From Minicystis rosea (GTDB taxonomy: Bacteria > Myxococcota_A > Polyangia > Polyangiales > Polyangiaceae), in assembly GCA_001931535.1 (NCBI GenBank), contig CP016211.1:4943573-5007572 (forward strand): a stretch of DNA of 64,000 nt. The letters run 5' to 3'. Numbering within the stretch: position 1 is the stretch's first letter; each line of letters begins with the position of its first letter. Below, piece after piece: positions 1 through 8,921 of this stretch. Under the pieces are notes generated by a model that saw nothing but the letters and a program-made list of their open reading frames with translations, did no database searches and was not told the origin of the DNA. Made by a program: the position numbers and the translations under genes.

Positions 1-1
1 C

Positions 2-268
2 CTGTCGCGCGCCGACCTGACGGGCGCGAACATCGAGAAGAGCGACCTGCGCAACATCCGCCTGATCGAGGCCGTGCTCGCCGGCGCCAACATCGTCAAA
101 GCGGACCTGCGCAACGCGGATCTTTCGAGCGCCGATCTGAGCGAGGCCAACCTCGAGAAGTGTGACGTGGAGGGCGCCTGCCTCGACGGCGCCAAGCTCG
201 CCGGCGCCAACCTCGAGGGCCTGAGCGGCCGCCTCCGCGCGCGCGAGGGCTCCGGCCCTTACCGCTGA
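2..268 (+). CDS. Pentapeptide-repeat protein, C-terminal part (5' end outside window)
   Basis: The reading frame is already open at base 2 and ends at the TGA at 266-268, giving 88 visible residues. They are almost entirely A(D/N)LxX pentapeptides (SRADLTGAN, KADLRNADL, SSADLSEAN, AKLAGANLEG), the signature of a right-handed quadrilateral beta-helix. A Gly/Arg-rich tail of about 15 residues follows. Such proteins act as folding scaffolds, some as DNA-gyrase mimics; nothing here tells which. A GTG at 74 could be read as a start, but the repeat is continuous upstream of it, so the true start lies before the window. Confidence 0.85.
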   Translation: MSRADLTGANIEKSDLRNIRLIEAVLAGANIVKADLRNADLSSADLSEANLEKCDVEGACLDGAKLAGANLEGLSGRLRAREGSGPYR

Positions 269-459
269 AGACGTGACCGACAGCGCCGCGCGCGCGACGC
301 GCAGCAGCGCCGCCGGTCGCATCTCGCGCTCACCGTAAATCACCGACCAAGCACGCGCGGCGGCGCGGCGGATCCGCCGCCGAGACGCCGACGTGTGCCC
401 GGCCCTCGGCGGCGAGCGTTCGCCGCGAGCGGCCGCCGACAAACCGAGGGAGCAAGCAC

Positions 460-1665
460 GTGAAGAACGGAAACATCCTGATTTCAGGCGCGAGCATCGC
501 AGGGCCCACGCTCGCGTACTGGCTGCGCCGCTACGGCTTCAACCCCACCGTGGTCGAGCGCGCGCCCGCGCCGCGCCCCGGCGGCTACAAGATCGACATC
601 CGCGGCGTGGCCGTCGACGTGGTCGAGCGCATGGGCCTTTACGACGAGATCCGCCGGGCCGGCACCGACATGCAGGGCGGCTCGTACGTCGACGCCACCG
701 GCAGGTGGCTCGCCACCATCGACGGCGAGACGTTCGGCTTCCGTTCGGGCGACGACGTCGAGATCATGCGCGGCGATCTCGGGCACATCCTCCACGAGAA
801 GACGCGGAACGACGTCGAGTACGTCTTCAACGACTCCATCACATCGATCACGCAGGACGTCCACGGCGCGCGGGTCACCTTCGAGCGCGGCGCGCCCCGC
901 ACCTTCGATCTCGTCATCGGCGCCGACGGCTTGCACTCCAACGTGCGCGCGCTCGCCTTCGGCGACGAGGCGCGGTTTGCCTTCGATCTCGGCACCTACG
1001 TCTCGATCTTCAGCGTCCCCAACCACCTCGGCCTCGATCGCTGGGAGCTCGTGTGCTCGAAGCCCGGGAGGCTCGTGGGCCTCTCCAGCACCCGCGGGGA
1101 CACGCAGGCGAAGGCCTTCTTCACCTTCGTCGCGCCGCCCCTGCGCGACGGCGCCCGCGATCCCGCGCGGCAGAAAGAGCTCCTCAACGACGTCTACGCC
1201 GGGATGGGCTGGGAGGTGCCCCGCCTGCTCGAAGCGATGGCCGACGCGCCCGACTTCTACTTCGATCGCATGACCCAGATCGACATGGACCGCTGGTCGG
1301 CGGGGCGCGTGGTGCTCGTCGGCGACGCCGGCTATTGCCCCTCGCCCGCTTCGGGCCAGGGCACGAGCCTGGCGCTCGTCGGTGCCTACGTGCTCGCCGG
1401 TGAGCTCGCCGCGAGCGGCGGTGATCACCACATCGCCTTCGCCCGCTATGAAGCACGGATGCGCGGATACGTGGAGCGAAACCAGAAGCTCGGCAAGAGC
1501 GCCGCCAAGCACATGACCCAAAGCCATCGCGCCTTGATCTGGTTGCAGATCCTCCTCATGCGCGCGCTGCCCCACATGCCCTGGCGAGACAGCATCATCC
1601 GCCGCGCGCTGCAACCCATCCGCGACGCAGCCGAAGCCATCTCCCTGCCGCAATACGCAGGCTGA
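460..1665 (+). CDS. FAD-dependent monooxygenase (PHBH/TetX-like flavoprotein)
   Basis: This 401-residue protein has the group A aromatic hydroxylase layout. An N-terminal dinucleotide fold (ISGASIAGPTLAYWLRRYGF, with the first Gly of GxGxxG replaced by Ser) is followed by an acidic/Arg FAD-ribose region (VVERAPAPRPGG). A DG motif (VIGADGLHSNVR) and a GD motif (VVLVGDAGYCPSPASGQG) complete the FAD and NAD(P)H contacts. The length is normal for the family. It would use NAD(P)H and oxygen to hydroxylate a small, often aromatic or polyketide-like substrate; the substrate cannot be told. GTG at 460 is chosen because a GAGGGAG ribosome site lies 8-14 bases upstream. It stands alone, with no biosynthetic neighbours. 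Confidence 0.9.
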   Translation: MKNGNILISGASIAGPTLAYWLRRYGFNPTVVERAPAPRPGGYKIDIRGVAVDVVERMGLYDEIRRAGTDMQGGSYVDATGRWLATIDGETFGFRSGDDVEIMRGDLGHILHEKTRNDVEYVFNDSITSITQDVHGARVTFERGAPRTFDLVIGADGLHSNVRALAFGDEARFAFDLGTYVSIFSVPNHLGLDRWELVCSKPGRLVGLSSTRGDTQAKAFFTFVAPPLRDGARDPARQKELLNDVYAGMGWEVPRLLEAMADAPDFYFDRMTQIDMDRWSAGRVVLVGDAGYCPSPASGQGTSLALVGAYVLAGELAASGGDHHIAFARYEARMRGYVERNQKLGKSAAKHMTQSHRALIWLQILLMRALPHMPWRDSIIRRALQPIRDAAEAISLPQYAG

Positions 1666-1813
1666 CGACCTTCCGAGCACAAGAGGAAGAGCATCTGTCT
1701 TTGGGGTGAGAAGCGATAGCCCCCTTCCTCCGAAAGCTGACGGAACCTCTGCAAAAGCAATCGCCCTCGACCGCGCGGCCGCCGCGCGAGCGCGATGCTA
1801 GCCTGGTCCCGCC

Positions 1814-2662
1814 ATGTCCTTACCTGCACCGATCGACGCTCGCCCCAAGCCTTGGTTTCTGCCCCTCGATCGCCTCTCGCCGTCGCGGCGGGTGCTCATG
1901 TTGGGCGGGGCGATGGCGATTGCGGGCGTCTGGGTGCGCGAGCTCGTCCGCACGCCGGGAGAGCGCCACATCACGGCGGTCGTCCTGGTGTCGGCGGTGG
2001 TGTCGTGCATCCTGGCGAACGTCAACCACGCCGGCGCGCAGCTCGCGGCGCGGGGCGTGTGGTGGTTCCATCTCCTCCTCGGCACGGTGGGAGCGCTCGC
2101 CGAGCGGGGCTTGGATCTGGCGATCATGTCCTGCGGCGCCGGTGCCGCGCTGCTGTCGGCGTGGGACTTGGGCCTGCGCTCGGACGAAGCGACGCGCGGC
2201 CCCTTCGAGCCGGTGGCCTTCCGCCGATCGCTCATCGTCTCCATCACGATGGCCGTCGCGGAGGTGCACGTCCTCACGGTCGGTGCGCTGCTGCTGTTGA
2301 CGACGACCCAGCGCGCATTGGGCGTCGGCGTCGCCGCGTGCGCCGTCCTGCTCGCGCTCGGCACGTACGGCATCTTCCGCCTTCGCTTCTGGGGCGTGCT
2401 CCTGCACCTGTCGGCGATGTTCGGCGTGGCGACGCTGGCCGTCTTGGCGCTGAAGCGCGCCCACGTCCTCGAGATGGTCTTCGTCTGGGTCGGCACGGTC
2501 GCGGTGCAAATGCTCCTGCCCCTGCCGATGCTCCTCACCATCCTCCGCCGAAAGCCCGTGCGCGTCGGCCCGCCCTCCACGCTGCCGGCGACGCTCTTCG
2601 CGGTGCTGGTGACGCTCATGATGGGCTCCGCGGCGCTGGCAGGCTTCGGCGCGCATCGCTGA
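1814..2662 (+). CDS. Polytopic membrane protein of unknown function
   Basis: 282 residues with about seven to eight hydrophobic spans, for example VLMLGGAMAIAGVWV near residue 27, ITAVVLVSAVVSCILA near 54, SLIVSITMAVAEVHVLTV near 138, ALGVGVAACAVLLALGTYG near 167, and a last span ending around 278. The N-terminus is short and Pro-rich, suggesting a cytoplasmic start. I do not recognise a family and see no conserved charged residues within the helices that would point to a transporter. It starts at ATG 1814 and has no close same-strand partner; the next gene begins about 180 bases downstream. Confidence 0.75.
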   Translation: MSLPAPIDARPKPWFLPLDRLSPSRRVLMLGGAMAIAGVWVRELVRTPGERHITAVVLVSAVVSCILANVNHAGAQLAARGVWWFHLLLGTVGALAERGLDLAIMSCGAGAALLSAWDLGLRSDEATRGPFEPVAFRRSLIVSITMAVAEVHVLTVGALLLLTTTQRALGVGVAACAVLLALGTYGIFRLRFWGVLLHLSAMFGVATLAVLALKRAHVLEMVFVWVGTVAVQMLLPLPMLLTILRRKPVRVGPPSTLPATLFAVLVTLMMGSAALAGFGAHR

Positions 2663-2844
2663 GCCAAGCGCTCGTCGCAACGTCGCTCCGGCATTCCGCG
2701 ACAACCTCGCTCCCGCTTCCTGCACATCCATGCCATCATCGCCGAGGGCATCGTCGCTCGCGACGACACGGGCAACGTTCGCTCCCAAGCGCGTTGGCCC
2801 GCTCCCGCGTCTTTCCCTGCTTCGTACCCTGAAAGGATGAGCCG

Positions 2845-3737
2845 ATGAGACTCCGTATCTCCGTCCCCTCGTGGACGCAGCAGCTCCTCGTCGTCTTAGC
2901 GGCCCTCCCGGTCACCGGCTGTGGAGGATCATCCTCCTCGGGCGGCTCGGGCGGGAGCGCGGCGGGCTGTGACAATCCCCAACCGGTCCAGATCGCGGGG
3001 ACCGACACGGGCTACGAGAAGTGCGGAAACGGCGTCTTTCACCGCCGTGAGAACAAGGCTGGCAGCGCGCCGCGCAGATGGAGCACGCCTCGATCGCCGC
3101 CTTCGCGCGCTTCGTCCTCCACCTGCTCTCGTGCGGCGCCCCGGCCGATCTCGTGCTCTCGGCCCAGGCCGCCATCGCCGACGAGCTGGAGCACGCCCGC
3201 ATGTGCTTCGCGCTCGCCAGCGCACACGCCGGAGAAGCGCTGGGCCCCGACCGTCTCGCCATCGAACGCTCGCTCGACGACAGCGAGGAGCGCACCATCC
3301 TGATCACGACCATCCGCGAAGGCTGCATCGGCGAGACCATCGCTGCTCTCGAAGCCACCGAAGCGCTCGCGCACGCGACCGATCCGGCGGTGCGCGCCGC
3401 GCTCGTGAAGATCGCCGACGACGAGCGCCGCCACGCCGGCTTGGCATGGCGCTACGTGGCCTGGGCTCTCGCGCGCGGCGACGGCTCGTTGCGCGCGATC
3501 GCCGCCGCCGAGCTGGCCGCCGCGCTGAGCGAGTCCCCCTCCGAGACATCAGCCGATGATCTGAGCCACGACGAGCCCCTCATCGCATTCGGCATCCTCA
3601 GCGCCGCGCGCCGCGCCGAGATCCGCCGCCAGACGCTCGCGCACGCGGTCGCGCCCATCGCCCGTGCGCTGCTCGGTGGGCTCATGAGCAGCGAGCGTCG
3701 ACCGATCGCGATCGAAGCGCCGCTTCACGACGTGTGA
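2845..3737 (+). pseudogene. Lipoprotein with ferritin-like domain, split by a frameshift near 3050-3062
   Basis: ATG 2845 has AAAGGA upstream and opens a lipoprotein: hydrophobic signal, lipobox LPVTGC, a Ser/Gly linker, then GTDTGYEKCGNGVFHRRE. This frame then runs into Arg/Pro/Ser-rich shadow sequence. The frame one base back is open from 3051 and encodes GWQRAAQMEHASIAAFARF and a full four-helix ferritin-like domain of about 220 residues, with ExxH pairs DELEHAR and DDERRHAG, ending at 3737. Adding one base around 3060 would join the halves. The GYxxCxxGxxHR motif recurs in the intact lipoprotein at 24294. The gene is therefore either broken or carries a base-calling error. An internal start at ATG 3078 would make only the ferritin domain, without a signal. 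Confidence 0.7.
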
Positions 3738-3770
3738 GGCAGTCGAAGAACCAGATCCCTCACCAAGCCA

Positions 3771-4433
3771 TCACGACGGCAACCGCTCCACGAAACGGCT
3801 CAGCAGGACACGCACGCCGGCTTCACCGAAGTCGATCTCCAGCTTCGTATCCGCGCCGCTCCGCTCCTCGCGCCGGACGACACCCTCTCCGAACTTGGGG
3901 TGCTTCACGCGGTACAGGCTCGGCGGCGTGCGATCCGCAGCCGTGAGGCGGACTTCGAGCGTCGCGTTCTTCATCCACGCTTCCAGCGCCCGGCGCTCGG
4001 CGTCCGTCGTCGAGCCCCCGTGCAGGTGCTGCTCGACGACCCCGTCGAGCCAATCGGCCAAAGGCATCGACCTCCTGCTCTGATCCTCATCGAGGTACAC
4101 GACGATCCGCGCCGCCTGCGCGCGCCGCTCGACGCAGATCCACTCATGCCCATCGCGGCCCAGCGCGACCAACGGCGCCGGCACGGAAGCCTCTTCCGCC
4201 TCGTCCCGGAGGCCGGTGAGCCGCCCCAGATCGAGATCGTACATATCGAAGACATCGGCGTCGGAGAAGAGGAGCAAGACCGCCGGATCGAAGCGCAGCC
4301 CGAGCTCGCGCTCCACGGAAGCGACCGCCTCCGCGTCGAGGGACACGACGATCTCCTCCGTCGCGACGACCTCCGGACCACGCTGGGCAGCAAGGAGCGC
4401 GAGGTAGGCGCGCTTGGTTTCACCCTCGATCAC
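3771..4433 (-). CDS. SMI1/KNR4-family protein with a C-terminal small beta-domain
   Basis: About 220 residues. The first 150 match the SMI1/KNR4 fold: an N-terminal helix, EELGLRFDPAVLLLFSDAD-type sequence, DMYDLDLGRL, and LVALGRDGHEWICVERR, where the family usually has a G-D-G/W strand. The last 50 residues (PSLYRVKHPKFGEGVVRREE onward) resemble the small SH3/Tudor-like tail with a VxHxxFGxGxV motif seen at the C-terminus of UvrD-type helicases. Family members are often immunity proteins of polymorphic toxins or scaffolds; no toxin gene is next door. The start is uncertain: GTG 4433 is the first plausible codon at the conserved edge, while upstream sequence in this frame is the antisense of the next gene. 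Confidence 0.65.
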   Translation of the reverse strand: MIEGETKRAYLALLAAQRGPEVVATEEIVVSLDAEAVASVERELGLRFDPAVLLLFSDADVFDMYDLDLGRLTGLRDEAEEASVPAPLVALGRDGHEWICVERRAQAARIVVYLDEDQSRRSMPLADWLDGVVEQHLHGGSTTDAERRALEAWMKNATLEVRLTAADRTPPSLYRVKHPKFGEGVVRREERSGADTKLEIDFGEAGVRVLLSRFVERLPS

Positions 4434-4664
4434 CAGAGATCGTGAAGCGTCGGCCCTGGCAGCGTGAGACGGCGGGAGCGGCACCACCACTCCGTCCCTC
4501 GGCGCGACGTCCGACGCAAGCCTCTCGCGCAACGTCGTGTCGCGTGCTGGCCACGAATGCTCCACTTCACGGAGCAGGCCGACCTCCAGCGAGGTCCTTC
4601 GAAATGGTAAACCCCTCGCCGCGACGACAGCCCCCATCCTCGCGAGTGAGCAAAGGAGCTTCTG

Positions 4665-5381
4665 ATGTTCGAGCACAGCCCGGCTTGGCCGCATCGCCGG
4701 TTGCAGAGCGCGTTTCCCGAGATCTTCTTCGTCCTCGGCACCAACAAGACGCAGCACGCCGGCATCGACTACCAAACCAGCCGAACCATGGTCGTCGTAC
4801 GCGAGGACGGCGCGCTGACCCTGCTGAACACCGTGCGGCTCACGGAAGATGGTCTGCGTGAGCTCGAAGCCCTCGGCGAAGTCCGAAACGTGGTCCGCCT
4901 CGGCGCCTTCCATGGTCGCGACGATCCCTTTTATCGCGATCGCTACGGCGCGACCCTGTGGGCCTTGCCCGGCGCGGAGCATGTCGACGGTCGAGGCCCC
5001 GATCGATTCCTCGCCGAAGGCAGCGCTTTTCCCGTGCGCGACGGTGAGCTCTTCGTCTTCTCCTCGGCACGGCTCCCCGAGGCCGCGGTGCTGCTCCGGC
5101 GCGAAGGGGGGATCCTGATCACCTGCGACGCCATCCAGAACTGGACCCACGTCGACGAGCTCTTCTCTCCCCCATGCGGCGAGATGTTCATGGAGCAGGG
5201 CCTCATCCGCGCCGCGAACATCCCATCCACCTGGCGGTACGCGTGCAACCCGAGCGTCGACGACTTTCGCCGCCTGCTCACGCTCCCCTTCCGACACCTC
5301 ATCAGCGCGCACGGCGAGCCGCTGCGCGACGAAGCTCACACGTTGCTGCAAGCGCGCACGAACGAGGTCTTCTCGGCGTGA
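4665..5381 (+). CDS. Metallo-beta-lactamase-fold-like protein (DUF4336-like), unusual metal motif
   Basis: 238 residues, ATG 4665 preceded by AAAGGAG at 4650-4656. The order of strands resembles MBL-fold hydrolases: TMVVVREDGALTLLNTVRL, then VRNVVRLGAFHGRDDPFYRD where the HxHxDH metal motif is normally found, then GGILITCDAIQNW and a final HLISAHGEPL, like the last His-containing MBL motif. The canonical HxHxDH is missing and only a single His-Gly-x-Asp-Asp is present, as in DUF4336-type relatives. Enzymatic activity is therefore uncertain. It is divergent from the SMI1/KNR4 gene, with about 230 bases between that could hold both promoters. Confidence 0.6.
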   Translation: MFEHSPAWPHRRLQSAFPEIFFVLGTNKTQHAGIDYQTSRTMVVVREDGALTLLNTVRLTEDGLRELEALGEVRNVVRLGAFHGRDDPFYRDRYGATLWALPGAEHVDGRGPDRFLAEGSAFPVRDGELFVFSSARLPEAAVLLRREGGILITCDAIQNWTHVDELFSPPCGEMFMEQGLIRAANIPSTWRYACNPSVDDFRRLLTLPFRHLISAHGEPLRDEAHTLLQARTNEVFSA

Positions 5382-5512
5382 GCCGCGCCAACACGGCATG
5401 GCCGTGTCTCCAAGCAAGCAGCCTGACTCTTGCGATATGTCGTGACGCCCCAAGGCGTGGTGACGACGCTGCCTGCGGCCCAAGCCATTCTCCTCTCGCG
5501 CGACGAACACCC

Positions 5513-6391
5513 GTGCTCCTCACACCGCGTCCCCTTCTTGCCTTCCTGCTCACCGCCATCACCGCATGCGCGCCGGCTTCCATCCAGCCTCGGCGCGCAC
5601 CTGCACCGCGCCCTCTCACCCAGGCCACGCCCCCGCCGCTACCTCCCGCCGTCCCTCTTCCATCAGCAGGATGCACCGACCTCCCGCTGCCGGCCTCCAC
5701 CAGGCCGATTCCCCCGACCAAAGCGCAAACCCAGCTCCTCGCGCAAATCGATCACCTTCTTGCCGCCCGCCCTGATCACGCCAACGACCCGGCCACACGT
5801 GCCTTGGCGCAGGCGCGCGCGCTGTGGGGCGCTGGACGGTGGCCGGAGGCCACGCGCGTGCTCGGCGAGATCGCCATCGCACATCCCCGCGAGGACGCCG
5901 GCATCCTCGCCGCCATGCTCTACCTCGAGGGCTTGAGCCTGCTTGGAAGCGGGATCGATCCTCCCCGCCCGAGCTGTCATGACGAGCTCGCCAATCGCTT
6001 GCCGACCCTCCAGCACCATTATTGCGAGCGCGGCGAAAACCGGCGTCACCCCAACGAATGCTACCTGCTCTACAAGATCGAGCGCGACCTCGAACGCGGC
6101 GGTGGATGTGGAGCTCCAGCGCAGTCCCAGGTGCCCCCTTCGGTCGCGTATGCACGCGCCGGCGAGCAGTACCTCACACGCGCCGTTCGATGCGTGCAGG
6201 CCACCCGCCTCGCCGGAGTCTCTCCCCTCGTCGAGCATTGCGACGACCTCGCTTTCCATGCGGTGCGGGCCTTCATGAACGTCCCTGACGAGACGCGCGC
6301 CGGCGAGGCACGCGCGCTGCTCCTCGACCCCGGCAATAGCATGCTGCAAAGCCCGCGCATCGCGGAGCTGCCCGCGCTCGCGCCTCGATGA
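5513..6391 (+). CDS. Putative lipoprotein, family not recognised
   Basis: Starting at GTG 5513 the 292-residue product has a signal (LLAFLLTAI) and a lipobox ending TAC at about residue 20, followed by a Pro-rich linker (PRRAPAPRPLTQATPPPLPP). The mature part is mainly helical with TPR-like alternation (DHANDPATRALAQARALWG, WPEATRVLGEIAIAHP), and has paired cysteines around CHDEL, YCERG, ECYLL and GGGCG that may form disulfides. The frame is open upstream to 5174, but that part overlaps the preceding gene and has no signal, so the later start is preferred. It may be an envelope protein that counts or binds partners through its repeats; this is inference. Confidence 0.65.
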   Translation: MLLTPRPLLAFLLTAITACAPASIQPRRAPAPRPLTQATPPPLPPAVPLPSAGCTDLPLPASTRPIPPTKAQTQLLAQIDHLLAARPDHANDPATRALAQARALWGAGRWPEATRVLGEIAIAHPREDAGILAAMLYLEGLSLLGSGIDPPRPSCHDELANRLPTLQHHYCERGENRRHPNECYLLYKIERDLERGGGCGAPAQSQVPPSVAYARAGEQYLTRAVRCVQATRLAGVSPLVEHCDDLAFHAVRAFMNVPDETRAGEARALLLDPGNSMLQSPRIAELPALAPR

Positions 6392-6651
6392 CGCTGCGAA
6401 ATCGAGCCACACATCCATCGGCGCAAGCATGGACGCGCGCGTCGGCAGAGATGGATATCCATCCTGCTCACGGAGGTAACCGATCCACCAACCCGGAGCG
6501 TGAGCCGCCCAACCCCGAGTTGCACCCCGGGCTCGCTTCGATCGTCCGGATCTTCGTGGTAGGCTGGGACGTTGCGTCAGCGAGCTTTCGCTGGTGAGCT
6601 CGAAGCCGTCAGGCAACCGAACGACATGACCACGGGGGGCCGAGCTGCATC

Positions 6652-7419
6652 ATGACGAACATCCCGCAATCCGTTTCGGAGCTCGTCGACGTGCTGGCCG
6701 CCATGCCGGGCACGGTGGCCGTCGTTCTCGGCGGCTCGCGCGCCGTCCAGCGCCACGACGAGGGGAGCGACTGGGACCTCGGGGTGTACTACCGCGGCCC
6801 GATTGACCTGACTGCGCTGTCCACCCGTGGAACAGTCTTCCCCCCAGGCTCGTGGGGACGTTTGATGAACGGAGGCGCGTGGCTCGCGTGCGGCGAGCAG
6901 AAAGTCGATGTCCTCTTACGAGATCTGGACGCCGTCGAGCATTGGACCGAGCGTGCGCAGGAAGGCGAGTTCGAGCGGGACGCGCTCCTCGGCTATGTGG
7001 CTGGGATTCCGACGTACAGCCTGACTGCGGAGCTCGCTTCGTGTCTCGTGCTCTCGGGGCACATCGAGGCGGTGCCCTTTCCGTCGAAGCTCGCAACTGC
7101 CGCACCACCGGTGTGGCGATTCTGCAGGTCGTTCAGCCTCGACTACGCGCGAATGCACGCGAGACGCGGCAACGTGGTTGGAGTCGTGGGTCAGGCGTCG
7201 GCCGCCGTCATGGAGGAGGCCCATGCGATCGCGTGCGAGCGCGCTCAATGGGTATGCAACGAGAAACACTTGCTCGAAGCCACCGGCCTCGACGCTCTGA
7301 ACGCCTCGTTCGCGCAGATTCCCAAGGAGCGCGCAAGCCTTCTCCAATGGGTGGATCTCGTCGCGGACCAACTCGGCGCGCCGAGAAGCGAAGCCATGCC
7401 ATGGAGGAGGAGTACGTGA
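6652..7419 (+). CDS. Nucleotidyltransferase-domain protein (MNT/kanamycin-nucleotidyltransferase type)
   Basis: 255 residues. Residues 20-45 carry the polymerase-beta-type signature VVLGGSRAVQRHDEGSDWDL, with the GGSR helix and the SDWD pair of metal-binding aspartates. A third acidic residue follows near QKVDVLLRD. The C-terminal half is a helical bundle resembling the DUF4037 / substrate-binding part of aminoglycoside-type nucleotidyltransferases. It should transfer a nucleotide to a small molecule or protein; the target is unknown. Its stop overlaps the start of the cupin gene (GTGA at 7416-7419), so the two are very likely co-translated. No HEPN partner was seen. Confidence 0.8.
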   Translation: MTNIPQSVSELVDVLAAMPGTVAVVLGGSRAVQRHDEGSDWDLGVYYRGPIDLTALSTRGTVFPPGSWGRLMNGGAWLACGEQKVDVLLRDLDAVEHWTERAQEGEFERDALLGYVAGIPTYSLTAELASCLVLSGHIEAVPFPSKLATAAPPVWRFCRSFSLDYARMHARRGNVVGVVGQASAAVMEEAHAIACERAQWVCNEKHLLEATGLDALNASFAQIPKERASLLQWVDLVADQLGAPRSEAMPWRRST

Positions 7420-7838
7420 GCAACCCGGATCGTGAAAACAGAAAGCCTTTGATCGTCAAACCCGACCAAGGCCGCAAATACGACATGGGACGCATGCGCG
7501 CCGTGTTCTTTGCGGATGGCGACGAGACGAATGACCGCTACTCGATCTCCGAATGGTGGCTCGAGCCTCGAACCCTCGGCCCCGGTGTCCACTCGCATCC
7601 GGACGATCACATCTTCTGTGTGCTGACGGGCACGCTCACGCTCTTCCTCGACGGCGAGAGGACGGACGCTCCCCGCGGCAGCTACATCTTGATTCCCGGC
7701 GGCGTGCCCCACACCTTCGAGAATCATGGATCGGAGGAGTGCGGCTTCATCAGCATCAACACGCCCGGTGGATTCGAGCGCAAAGTCCCGGGCATCGTGG
7801 AGTGGTTTGCGGACAACCCTCTTGGCAATGTGACCTGA
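7416..7838 (+). CDS. Small cupin-domain protein
   Basis: 140 residues forming one cupin barrel. Motif 1 is GVHSHPDDHIFCVLTGTLTL (the HxHxxE-type motif here reads H-x-H-x-D-D-H) and motif 2 is IPGGVPHTFENHG, so a metal centre with several His ligands is likely. GTG 7416 is chosen because a strong GGAGGAGG site at 7403-7410 sits just upstream and the start overlaps the TGA of the nucleotidyltransferase gene; an in-frame ATG at 7401 lies ahead of that site. Small cupins of this kind include oxygenases, isomerases and sensors, and no reaction can be assigned. Confidence 0.8.
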   Translation: MSNPDRENRKPLIVKPDQGRKYDMGRMRAVFFADGDETNDRYSISEWWLEPRTLGPGVHSHPDDHIFCVLTGTLTLFLDGERTDAPRGSYILIPGGVPHTFENHGSEECGFISINTPGGFERKVPGIVEWFADNPLGNVT

Positions 7839-7993
7839 CGCCCCCATGGAGACCGACGAAGCGAAGCTCGCCGTCCCCCAAGCAGACTTGGAAGCGAGCA
7901 TGAATCCTTGGAGCACCCACGAATGATCGTCGACCACCCCATCGCCGGCGGGCAGCGCTGGACCTCGGCGGTGCCGTGCCCTGGAGACTGGCC

Positions 7994-8878
7994 ATGTGCA
8001 TGACGTTCAGCCTGGCCACGCTGGCCAGAACCAAGCTTTACGCCGGCGAAGCGAAGCTCGGCGGCAAGTACGTACACGTCATCGCCTACCAGAACGAAGC
8101 CCGCTCCGCCGGGCCCAACGCGATGATCCTCCCGATTCCGGCGGCGGCTCCGCTCACGGAGCAGAACGTCATCGATACACGAAGCTTCGCCGGCTTCCTC
8201 GACGACATCCACTGGGCGACCAAGCTCACGCGTTGGTCTTCTCCGCACGAGTCGAGGAGCTCGGACGCCTTACCGCGTGTCCGGATCTTCAACGTCGGCT
8301 CGTACACCGTGGTCCTCGCGGCACGCCCTGCCGCCATTGCCTCGGTGCTCGCCCTCGTGCCGGAAGGACGGCGTCCAGAGGTCAACCCGGCGATGCTACA
8401 AGCCTTCGACGAGCTCTACCCCGGCTGGCCGCTGGCCGTGTGCTGTTGGAGCGGGAAGATCCGCCCCGAGCCGCTTCTCTGGTGGTACGAGCCGAAGATG
8501 CCCGACTGGCTCTTTGCGCCCGCCCTCGACGCGCACGACGGAGGCCCTCCCGATCTGCACGCCGACGTCAAAGTCCACCACCACATCGCCTTCGGCTCCA
8601 CGCTGGACCCATTCGGCAACGAGGTCAACTACGCGACTCGCCCCCCCGGAATCGCACGCGATCTCTTACCGACACACGTCCTCGGCGCCCGCATCACCGG
8701 CCGAATGCCCAACGGCGACCTCTGGAGATCAGCAGGGATATACAACGGCCCCGCGCTGCGTTGCTCGCCGCCGGTGAAAGCACCTCCCGACGGACTCTTG
8801 GCCCAATGGGCAGCGCGGCTCCGCCGAACCTGTCCCGCCACGAAGCAGGCAGAGATATCGCTCCATGGCTGGCACTGA
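7994..8878 (+). CDS. Conserved-looking hypothetical protein
   Basis: 294 residues with no domain I recognise. It begins MCMTFSLATLART and carries blocks that look constrained: NAMILPIPAAAPLT, RVRIFNVGSYTVVLAARP, a WPLAVCCWSG segment, and a late LDAHDGGPPDLHADVKVHHH stretch rich in Asp and His that could bind metal. No signal peptide or membrane span is evident, so a cytoplasmic protein is likely. ATG 7994 is preferred over the earlier in-frame codon because GGAG at 7983-7986 lies seven bases ahead. It may form an operon with the next gene, whose start lies 43 bases downstream. Confidence 0.65.
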   Translation: MCMTFSLATLARTKLYAGEAKLGGKYVHVIAYQNEARSAGPNAMILPIPAAAPLTEQNVIDTRSFAGFLDDIHWATKLTRWSSPHESRSSDALPRVRIFNVGSYTVVLAARPAAIASVLALVPEGRRPEVNPAMLQAFDELYPGWPLAVCCWSGKIRPEPLLWWYEPKMPDWLFAPALDAHDGGPPDLHADVKVHHHIAFGSTLDPFGNEVNYATRPPGIARDLLPTHVLGARITGRMPNGDLWRSAGIYNGPALRCSPPVKAPPDGLLAQWAARLRRTCPATKQAEISLHGWH

Positions 8879-8921
8879 AGCGCGAGCACATGGCACAGCG
8901 CCCGAGCTTTGGGGAGACATC

